From Thermoleophilaceae bacterium (GTDB lineage: Bacteria; Actinomycetota; Thermoleophilia; Solirubrobacterales; Thermoleophilaceae): DNA of 19,569 bases. The notes below the pieces were generated by a model, which had not been told where the DNA came from, ran no database searches, and saw only the letters and a list, made by a program, of their open reading frames with translations. The position numbers and the translations under genes are program-made. Positions 14,514 through 19,569 of the stretch are shown in pieces (within the stretch, counting starts at the first letter, position 1; the number at the start of each line of letters is the position of its first letter). The stretch lies in assembly GCA_013696425.1 (NCBI GenBank), contig JACCYP010000344.1, forward strand, positions 1-19,569, read 5' to 3'.

Positions 14514-15278
14514 TTAGGGCCTGAGCTCGGCGCGCTTGCGCGCGATTACCGAGGCGTAGTGCAGCGCGTCGCCGCCGGCCGAGAGGCGGTGCTGGTACAC
14601 GTGGCGGTCGACGAGCTCGAGCGCGCCCGAGTCGATGGCGCGGGCGATCATCCGGGCGAAGCCGGAGCCGTCGCCATCGGTGAGGAATTCGTCCTTGATC
14701 GAGAAGGCGACCCAGCCCCCCTCCTTGACGTAGGCGTAGGCGGCGGCGAACACCTCCGGCGGGACGTCGCCGAAACCGAGGGCGGCCACGGAGACCATGC
14801 AGTTGAAGTCATGGGACTCGAGAATGTCCCGGTTCTCCGGGTCCGGAGCGCTGATGTCGTCGACCACGTACTCGTCGTAGACCTCCGGACGGTCGCGCTC
14901 GGCGGCCATCGCGGCCTCCTCGACGATGTCGGCGCCCACGAGGGTGTCGGCGCCCATCTCCTGCAGGCGCTCGCTGACCATGCCATTGCCGGCGCCGAGG
15001 TCGAGCACGCGAAGCGTGTCGAAGTCGGCCCCGGCAGCCTCGAGGCGATTGCACACCACGGTGGGCGACTGGCACTTCAGCTCGTAGTAGAAGAGCTGCT
15101 CGTAGAGGCCGGGGATCGAGTAGATCTCGTCGTAGTCGTGGAAGCGGATGCGCCGGGTCTCGTCATCGATGACGATGTCGCAGAACTCCGCGTCCTGGTC
15201 CTTGGCGGCCGTGGCAGAGGGAAAAGTGACCTCATATCGGAGGCCTGTGTCGGATTGAGTGGGCATAAGCATTCGCAT
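14514..15278 (-). CDS. Class I SAM-dependent methyltransferase
   Basis: The predicted protein has 254 aa. Motif I of the Rossmann-fold methyltransferases, VLDLGAGNGMVSERL (residues 91-105), binds S-adenosylmethionine. It is followed by the acidic motif at LVGADIVEEA, the DDISAPDPE region and the FNCMVSVAALGFGDVPPEVF block (motif IV region). The N-terminal 90 residues form an extra cap (YDEIYSIPGLYEQLFYYEL), a pattern seen in small-molecule methyltransferases, so the substrate is probably a small molecule or lipid, but it cannot be named. ATGs at 15278, 15272 and 15266 are all in frame; a purine-rich GGGAGG/GGGGG stretch lies 7-20 nt upstream of the first. The start is about 20 nt from the T-tract of the tetR terminator. 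Confidence 0.88.
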   Translation of the reverse strand: MRMLMPTQSDTGLRYEVTFPSATAAKDQDAEFCDIVIDDETRRIRFHDYDEIYSIPGLYEQLFYYELKCQSPTVVCNRLEAAGADFDTLRVLDLGAGNGMVSERLQEMGADTLVGADIVEEAAMAAERDRPEVYDEYVVDDISAPDPENRDILESHDFNCMVSVAALGFGDVPPEVFAAAYAYVKEGGWVAFSIKDEFLTDGDGSGFARMIARAIDSGALELVDRHVYQHRLSAGGDALHYASVIARKRAELRP

Positions 15279-15297
15279 CAGCTACCCCCTGCCTCCC

Positions 15298-15335
15298 AAA
15301 ATAAAACGAGCCTCACGCCTCAGCGTGGGGCTCGT
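15298..15335 (-). terminator. Intrinsic terminator whose loop is the tetR stop codon
   Basis: ACGAGCCTCACGC (15306-15318) pairs with GCGTGGGGCTCGT (15323-15335) over 13 positions. There is one internal imperfection, a C-A mismatch in minus-strand RNA. The four-base loop is UGAG, and its UGA is the tetR stop. On the minus strand the hairpin is followed directly by TTTTATTTT, so it terminates tetR transcription. It is the clearest terminator in the window, and it lies directly before the methyltransferase gene on the same strand. Confidence 0.9.
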
Positions 15336-15979
15336 ACAGCGGCAAGAGCGTGGTCGACGCAGGAGCCAACAATATCCGCTGGTGCGACGGGGAACAGTTC
15401 CGGGATACCGGGGGCGGCCTCGCGCAGACCCACCCTGATGCGTGCCAGGTGCATCGCGCCGAGTGCCTGGGTCCACAGCACGTTCGCCGTGTAATCGGGG
15501 TCCTCGATGCTGAATACACCCGCATCCGCGCCCTCTTTCAGGATCCGGGCAAGCGGCCCGATCGAGCCCGCCATGCCCTGCCCGAGCCGGAGCCAGACGG
15601 ACTCGGAGACCTTGTCGTTCAACTGGCGCGCCGGCCCGCGCATCAGGGCGAGCGAGGCGTCGAGGAAGGCCGGATAGCGCTCGCAGAAGCCGGCGTAGGC
15701 CTCCATCGCGCGGTGGAGCTTCGTCTCGGGGGCCCCGGGGGCCTCCGCCGCCGTCTCCATCAGCTCGCCGAGCTCGGCCAGGTAGTCGGTCACCGTGAGC
15801 GTGTAGAGCTCCTCCTTGGAGGAGAAGACGCGGTAGATCAGCCCGCGCGGGATGCCCACCTCGTTCGCGATCTCCTCGACCGGGGCGTCGAGGCCGCCGC
15901 GCTGGTCGAAGAGCATGCGCGTGGCGCGAACGAGCTCCTGCTCGCGCGACTTCCTGGCGGTTGTTGCCCCTTCCCGCAT
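15320..15979 (-). CDS. TetR-family transcriptional regulator
   Basis: The predicted protein has 219 aa, with the usual TetR layout. An N-terminal helix-turn-helix (about residues 15-60) contains RATRMLFDQRGGLDAPVEEI, then ANEVGIPRGLIYRVFSSKEE, ending in the family LY pair. The helical C-terminal domain (about 70-219) binds an unknown ligand. In lipid regulons of actinobacteria the ligand is often an acyl-CoA; here that is inferred only from the divergent reductase-desaturase genes. The start at 15979 is supported by TAAGGT exactly 6 nt upstream, which could be the -10 of a leaderless transcript, though AAGGTGG could also be an SD. The last five codons form one arm of the terminator hairpin, and the stop codon is its loop. 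It probably represses both itself and the divergent operon through the palindrome at 15998-16024. Confidence 0.93.
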   Translation of the reverse strand: MREGATTARKSREQELVRATRMLFDQRGGLDAPVEEIANEVGIPRGLIYRVFSSKEELYTLTVTDYLAELGELMETAAEAPGAPETKLHRAMEAYAGFCERYPAFLDASLALMRGPARQLNDKVSESVWLRLGQGMAGSIGPLARILKEGADAGVFSIEDPDYTANVLWTQALGAMHLARIRVGLREAAPGIPELFPVAPADIVGSCVDHALAAVRAPR

Positions 15980-15991
15980 GCGGCCACCTTA
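15977..15991 (-). promoter_or_regulatory. Putative leaderless promoter of tetR
   Basis: On the minus strand TAAGGT (15991-15986) is followed by exactly 6 nt and the ATG at 15979-15977, the same arrangement as at 11330-11344 and 16035-16049. AAGGTGG in the same place is an alternative reading as a Shine-Dalgarno. Confidence 0.45.
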
Positions 15992-15997
15992 CTGCCC

Positions 15998-16024
15998 GAG
16001 AACGGGCGTGTGACACACGTTCTC
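15998..16024. promoter_or_regulatory. Nested palindromic operator between tetR and the reductase gene
   Basis: The outer arms are GAGAACG (15998-16004) and CGTTCTC (16018-16024). Inside lies a second perfect palindrome, CGTGTG-A-CACACG (16007-16019), centred 2 bp away from the centre of the outer pair. The 27-bp site sits in the 67-bp divergent gap, about 10 bp upstream of the reductase -10 candidate, so bound TetR would block both promoters. It is the only strong palindrome in the gap. Confidence 0.7.
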
Positions 16025-16034
16025 ATTTTTTGGG

Positions 16035-16049
16035 TACGGTCTCGCCGTG
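16035..16049 (+). promoter_or_regulatory. Putative leaderless promoter of the reductase-desaturase operon
   Basis: TACGGT (16035-16040) is followed by exactly 6 nt and the GTG at 16047. No Shine-Dalgarno lies before the GTG, which fits a transcript starting at the start codon. The operator at 15998-16024 covers the expected -35 region. Confidence 0.5.
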
Positions 16050-17144
16050 GCAGAACGTGGCGCTCCACCCAAGGTCCCGGCGATCCAGCGCCGGATTCTC
16101 GACGCCGTGCGGGCATTCAGCTCCCCACTGCTGCCCGACGATTACCTCGAGATGATCAACCCGCTGTGGTCCACGCGCGAGCTGCGCGGGCGGATCGAGG
16201 CGATCGAGCCCGAGACCGAGGACGCCGCCACGGTGGTGATCAAGCCGGGGTACAAGTGGGAGGGCCACGAGCCGGGCCAGTACCTGCGGATCGGGATCGA
16301 CATCGACGGCCGCCGCCATTGGCGCGCCTATTCCCTGACCTCCGACCCCGGGCGCCCCGACGGCTGCATCTCGATCACCGTCAAGAACGTGGACGAGGGC
16401 GTCGTCTCCCCCCAGCTCGTGAAGCACGGCGAGCCGGGCCGGATTGTCGGCCTCGGGGGGGTGGAGGGCACGTTCAAGATGCCCGAGGAGATGCCCGACC
16501 GGATCCTCTTCGTGAGCGCCGGCAGCGGTATCACGCCGATCATGTCGATGATCCGCGACCTCGACCGCCGCGAGGCGCTCCACGACGTGCTCCACATCCA
16601 CTCGGCCAAGCACGCCGACGACGTGATCTTCGGCGAGCAGCTGCGCGACATCGAAAAGCGGAACGCCGGCTTCCGGCTGCACGAGCAGCACACGCAGAAG
16701 ATGGGCCGGCTCGGCCCGGCCCACCTCGATGAGCTGTGCCCCGACTGGCGCGAGCGCGAGTCGTTCCTTTCCGGCCCCGCCGAGGTGCTCGACACCCACA
16801 CCGGGCACTGGGAGAAGGAAGCCGACTGCGAGCGGCTGCACATGGAGCGCTTCCAGCCGATCATCGGCGGCGACGTCGAGGAGGGCAAGGGCGGCAAGGT
16901 CCTCTTCCGCCACAGCGATACCGAGGCGCTCTGCGACGGCAAGACCCCGATCCTCGTCGCCGGTGAGGAGCAGGGCCTCGACCTCCCGTTCGGGTGCCGT
17001 GAGGGCATCTGCCACACCTGCGTCGGAAGCCTGAAGGAGGGCCGGGTGCGCAATCTGCGCACGGGCGAGGTCTACGGGGGCCGCGGGGAGTACATCCAAA
17101 CCTGCATCTGCGCCCCCGAAGGCCTCGTCGAGATCGATCTTTGA
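16047..17144 (+). CDS. Ferredoxin reductase with C-terminal 2Fe-2S domain (desaturase electron donor)
   Basis: The predicted protein has 365 aa. Domain order: an N-terminal segment (about 1-45), an FAD domain with the flavin-binding RxYS as RAYSLTS (93-99), an NAD(P)H domain with GSGITPIMSM (159-168), and a C-terminal plant-type ferredoxin domain (about 284-365). The cluster ligands are C317, C322, C325 and C353 or C355 (CX4CX2C, then a distant Cys). It passes electrons from NAD(P)H through FAD and the iron-sulfur cluster to a di-iron enzyme. The next gene is a membrane desaturase, the same pairing as mycobacterial Rv3230c with DesA3 (Rv3229c), so that desaturase is its likely acceptor. The P450 and the other desaturase could also be served, which is inference. 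The GTG start at 16047 lacks an SD. The gene is divergent from tetR. Confidence 0.95.
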   Translation: MAERGAPPKVPAIQRRILDAVRAFSSPLLPDDYLEMINPLWSTRELRGRIEAIEPETEDAATVVIKPGYKWEGHEPGQYLRIGIDIDGRRHWRAYSLTSDPGRPDGCISITVKNVDEGVVSPQLVKHGEPGRIVGLGGVEGTFKMPEEMPDRILFVSAGSGITPIMSMIRDLDRREALHDVLHIHSAKHADDVIFGEQLRDIEKRNAGFRLHEQHTQKMGRLGPAHLDELCPDWRERESFLSGPAEVLDTHTGHWEKEADCERLHMERFQPIIGGDVEEGKGGKVLFRHSDTEALCDGKTPILVAGEEQGLDLPFGCREGICHTCVGSLKEGRVRNLRTGEVYGGRGEYIQTCICAPEGLVEIDL

Positions 17145-17155
17145 ACACGAATCCC

Positions 17156-17169
17156 AAGGAGCACCGTTG
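17156..17169 (+). promoter_or_regulatory. Ribosome binding site deciding a TTG start
   Basis: AAGGAG lies 5 nt upstream of TTG at 17167, inside the 22-bp gap after the reductase stop. The strong SD and the lack of any in-frame ATG or GTG nearby fix the rare TTG as the desaturase start. Confidence 0.8.
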
Positions 17170-18447
17170 ACCACCAGCACCTACACCGAAGTCGAGAACC
17201 CGCTGCACAAGCTGACCCCCGAGCAGCTGGAGGCGATCGGCAAGGAGTTCGACGACCTCCACGACGAGGTGAAGGCCGACCTCGGGGAGCGCGATTCCAC
17301 CTACATCCGCTCGATGATCGACCTGCAGCGCAAGCTCGCCCTGCTCGGCCGGGTGATGCTGCTCGGGGCGCCGGTCAAGCCGCTCTGGATCGCCGGCACC
17401 ACGTCCCTCTCGATCGCGAAGATCCTCGAGAACATGGAGATCGGGCACAACGTCCTGCACGGCCAGTGGGACTGGATGAACGACCCGGTGATCAACTCGC
17501 GCAGCTGGGACTGGGACACGGCATCGACCGCCGAGGCGTGGCGCCACTCCCACAACTACGTGCACCACACCTACACCAACGTGCTCGGCAAGGACAAGGA
17601 CCTCGGCTACGAGATCATGCGGATCGACCCGCACCAGAAGTGGCACCCGGTCTACCTCGCCCAGCCCTTCTACAACATCGTGCTCATGTGCCTGTTCGAG
17701 TGGGGCGTTGCAACCCACGACCTCGACTTCGACGCGATCCGCGCCGGGGAGAAGGGCAAGGACGAGGTCCTTCAGGACCTGAAGGGCATGGGCCACAAGG
17801 CGCGCGCACAGATCGTGAAGGACTACGTGGCGTGGCCCGCGCTCTCGGCGCTCGCGACGGGTGGTGCTGAGCTCGTGAAGGGCTATCGCAACAAGCCGCG
17901 CACCCGGCTGGGGCGGCGCAGGTGGAAGCGCAACCTCCAGGCCGACGTGATCGAGGCCGCCGGGCGCGGCTACAAGTCGGCGCTGAAGGCCGACCTGACC
18001 GCGAACTTCGTGCGCAACATCTGGTCCTACTCGATCATCTTCTGCGGCCACTTCCCCGATCAGACCTACGTCTTCACCAAGGACGAGTACGAGCAGGAGA
18101 CCAAGGGCGGGCGCTACGTGCGCCAGCTGCTCGGGGCGGCGAACATCGACGGCGGCCCGCTCTTCCACGTGATGAGCGGCAACCTCAGCTACCAGGTGGA
18201 GCACCACCTATACCCCGACATGCCGAGCTCCCGCTACGGGGAGATCGCGCCGAGGGTGCGCGAGATCTGCGAGCGCTACGAGCTGCCCTACAACACGGGC
18301 CCGTTCTTCAAGCAGGTCGGGAGCGTGCACCGCACGATCCTGCGGCTGGCATTCCCCGGCGGCAAGGTGCGACCGAAGCCCGGTCCCTACAAGGGCGACA
18401 AGGTCAAGAACGAGGGCGAGCGCGAGGCGGTCAAGGCCGCGGCCTAA
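17167..18447 (+). CDS. DesA3-like membrane fatty acid desaturase
   Basis: The predicted protein has 426 aa, from a TTG start behind a strong SD. The three His boxes of the FA_desaturase family are HNVLH (H94-H98), HNYVHH (H129-H134) and QVEHH (Q343-H347). The Q in the third box and the YQVEHHLYPDMP block mark the subgroup of front-end/linoleoyl-type and mycobacterial DesA3 desaturases, distinct from the HX4H delta-9 enzyme at 8004-8945. Hydrophobic segments near 56-90, 164-183 and 219-231 fit a polytopic membrane enzyme with cytoplasmic His boxes. It inserts a double bond into acyl-CoA or lipid-bound acyl chains using O2 and electrons, most likely from the reductase encoded 22 bp upstream. 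A very basic loop (about 240-256, RNKPRTRLGRRRWKR) could contact membrane phosphates. Regulation is probably by the divergent TetR. Confidence 0.94.
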   Translation: MTTSTYTEVENPLHKLTPEQLEAIGKEFDDLHDEVKADLGERDSTYIRSMIDLQRKLALLGRVMLLGAPVKPLWIAGTTSLSIAKILENMEIGHNVLHGQWDWMNDPVINSRSWDWDTASTAEAWRHSHNYVHHTYTNVLGKDKDLGYEIMRIDPHQKWHPVYLAQPFYNIVLMCLFEWGVATHDLDFDAIRAGEKGKDEVLQDLKGMGHKARAQIVKDYVAWPALSALATGGAELVKGYRNKPRTRLGRRRWKRNLQADVIEAAGRGYKSALKADLTANFVRNIWSYSIIFCGHFPDQTYVFTKDEYEQETKGGRYVRQLLGAANIDGGPLFHVMSGNLSYQVEHHLYPDMPSSRYGEIAPRVREICERYELPYNTGPFFKQVGSVHRTILRLAFPGGKVRPKPGPYKGDKVKNEGEREAVKAAA

Positions 18448-18484
18448 CCGCCTGCCCGAGGCGCTCGACCGGCCGTCCCCGACG

Positions 18485-19540
18485 TCAGGTGACCTCCGCG
18501 AGCTTGAGGCTGAAACGGACGCGCGCGCCTGTTTCAGCCTCCTCGAGCCAGATCATGCCGCCGTGCGCCTCGACGATCGCGCGGCAGATCGGCAGGCCGA
18601 GACCGGCTCCCGAGCGGGTGCGCGGCGCCTCGCCGCCGCCCCGGAAGAACGGCACGAAGATCCTGTCGCGGTCGGGCCCGGTGATGCCCTCGCCGGTGTC
18701 GGCCACCTCGACCTCCACGTTCGCCCCGTTCGCCTGCGCCCGCACGGCCACGCTCCCATCCGAGGGCGTGTGGCGGATCGCGTTCTGGATTAGGTTGAAG
18801 AGCACGCGCTGGAGCTTCTCGGGGTTGCCGTGCGCCGGCGCGATGCCGGCTGGCACCTCCGTGCGGACCAGCACGCCGCGCTCGTCGGCGGCCGGGCGCA
18901 TCGCCTCGACGGTCTCGCTCACGAGCTCGTCGAGGCGCACCTGCTGCATCGACCACTCGATGTCCCCGGCTTCGAGGCGGGAGAGCTCGAAGAGGTCTTC
19001 GATGAGCGCGCCGAGCGCGCGCACGTGCACGGACATCAGTGCGAGATACCGGCGCCGCTCGGAGTCGTCGACCACGTCGTCCTCGATCGCCTCGCCCAGT
19101 GCCTGGATCGCGGCGAGCGGCGTGCGCAGGTCGTGCGACACGGCCGCCACGAGGTGGCGGCGCGAGCTCTCGGCCGCATCCCGCTCCTCCTCGCGCTCGC
19201 CGAGCCGGGCGATCATCTCGTTCGCCTCGTCGGCGAGCTCCGCGATCTCGCCGCCGCCCGCGGTCTCGATCATCACGCCGCGCTCGCCGAGCCCGACCGC
19301 CGCCAGGCCGTCGCGCACGCGTTCGACGTCGCGCAGCACGCCGCGCGCGATCAGCGCCGAGGCGAGCACCGCGAGCAGGGCGAACACGCCGAGCGCGACC
19401 ACGAGCGTGACCTCGTCGTCGGTGGGCACCAGCATGAGCGCGCCGAAGGAGAGGACGACCGCGCCGACGACCACGAACGCGAGGAGCACGCCGGCCGCGA
19501 AGCGGCGCTGCAGCGGGCCCAGTGCGCGTTTGGGGGTCAC
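18485..19540 (-). CDS. Sensor histidine kinase of a two-component system
   Basis: The predicted protein has 351 aa. Two membrane helices (about 17-38 and 44-65) are joined by only a few residues, so there is almost no extracellular sensor domain. They are followed by a HAMP-like linker (about 66-118) and the dimerisation domain with the H-box VSHDLRTPL, phospho-acceptor His136. The ATPase domain has the N-box NLIQNAIRHT (N253), the G1 box DTGEGI (281-286) and the G2 box GAGLGLPI (311-318). The missing sensor loop suggests sensing within the membrane or by a partner. I take the GTG at 19538-19540 as the start, because it overlaps the TGA of the preceding response-regulator gene (GTGA). A longer frame to the window edge runs through that gene and is rejected. 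It is convergent with the DesA3-like gene, 37 bp apart. Confidence 0.93.
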   Translation of the reverse strand: MTPKRALGPLQRRFAAGVLLAFVVVGAVVLSFGALMLVPTDDEVTLVVALGVFALLAVLASALIARGVLRDVERVRDGLAAVGLGERGVMIETAGGGEIAELADEANEMIARLGEREEERDAAESSRRHLVAAVSHDLRTPLAAIQALGEAIEDDVVDDSERRRYLALMSVHVRALGALIEDLFELSRLEAGDIEWSMQQVRLDELVSETVEAMRPAADERGVLVRTEVPAGIAPAHGNPEKLQRVLFNLIQNAIRHTPSDGSVAVRAQANGANVEVEVADTGEGITGPDRDRIFVPFFRGGGEAPRTRSGAGLGLPICRAIVEAHGGMIWLEEAETGARVRFSLKLAEVT

Positions 19541-19569
19541 GGCTGGAACCTGTAGCCGACGCCCCACAC
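19537..19569 (-). CDS. Response regulator, C-terminal end only (OmpR/PhoB type)
   Basis: The last 10 codons of a gene entering from the right edge encode VWGVGYRFQP and a TGA. The VWGVGYRF ending is the hallmark final strand of the winged-helix DNA-binding domain of OmpR/PhoB-family response regulators. The TGA overlaps the GTG of the histidine kinase by 4 nt, so the two form a standard two-component operon. Everything else of this gene lies outside the window. Confidence 0.85.
   Translation of the reverse strand: MWGVGYRFQP

Noticed and set aside
16861..18207. 448-codon minus-strand frame opposite the reductase and desaturase genes
   Set aside because: It spans the junction of two genes with clear motifs on the other strand and shows only low-complexity His/Val/Leu/Arg composition, typical of antisense shadows in high-GC DNA.
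1..19569. CRISPR arrays, tRNA/rRNA genes, insertion sequences, phage or defence genes
   Set aside because: I looked on both strands and found no spaced direct-repeat array, no transposase or integrase motif, no terminal inverted repeats around a gene and no tRNA-like cloverleaf.

Overview
The window is about 19.6 kb of very GC-rich DNA. Nearly all codons end in G or C, GTG and TTG starts are common, and genes are packed tightly with overlapping start/stop codons. Mycobacterial-type lipid genes (a DesA3-like desaturase with its ferredoxin reductase), RDD membrane proteins with helical repeats, and probable leaderless promoters point to an actinobacterium. My best inference is class Thermoleophilia (Solirubrobacterales-like), but nothing in the window proves the taxon. 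It reads as an ordinary chromosome: I saw no tRNA, rRNA, IS element, phage gene or CRISPR array.

Layout, left to right. (1) 1-2335: the 3' end of an MBL-fold hydrolase (+), a PlsC-like acyltransferase (-) and a cold-shock protein (+). A short zone behind the cold-shock gene appears to hold two truncated coding relics, one on each strand. (2) 2352-6985 (+): a cytochrome P450, a secreted protein with a putative papain-like Cys/His/Asp-Asn triad overlapping the P450 stop codon, and a long acyl-CoA dehydrogenase. (3) 11317-6982 (-): two lipoproteins, a POT-family peptide transporter, a delta-9-type acyl-CoA desaturase, a DUF2294 protein and an ECF sigma factor. (4) 11342-13547 (+): an uncharacterised 152-aa protein, an RDD membrane protein with seven 13-residue helical repeats, and acetolactate decarboxylase, all translationally coupled. 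(5) 15979-13544 (-): a TetR regulator, a terminator whose loop is the tetR stop codon, then a methyltransferase, a small membrane protein and a GST-like protein. (6) 16047-18447 (+): a ferredoxin reductase and a DesA3-like desaturase, divergent from tetR across a palindromic operator. (7) 19569-18485 (-): the tail of an OmpR-type response regulator and its histidine kinase.

Lipid metabolism is the main theme. PlsC acylates a lipid acceptor, two different desaturases introduce double bonds, a ferredoxin reductase feeds one of them, a P450 and an acyl-CoA dehydrogenase oxidise lipids or related acyl-CoAs, and a TetR regulator probably controls the reductase-desaturase pair. The signals most worth following are a shared TANGGT-N6-start-codon arrangement at three genes (likely leaderless transcripts), the nested palindrome between tetR and the reductase gene, the terminator fused to the tetR stop codon, the secreted protease-like protein, and the 13-residue repeat array of the RDD protein.
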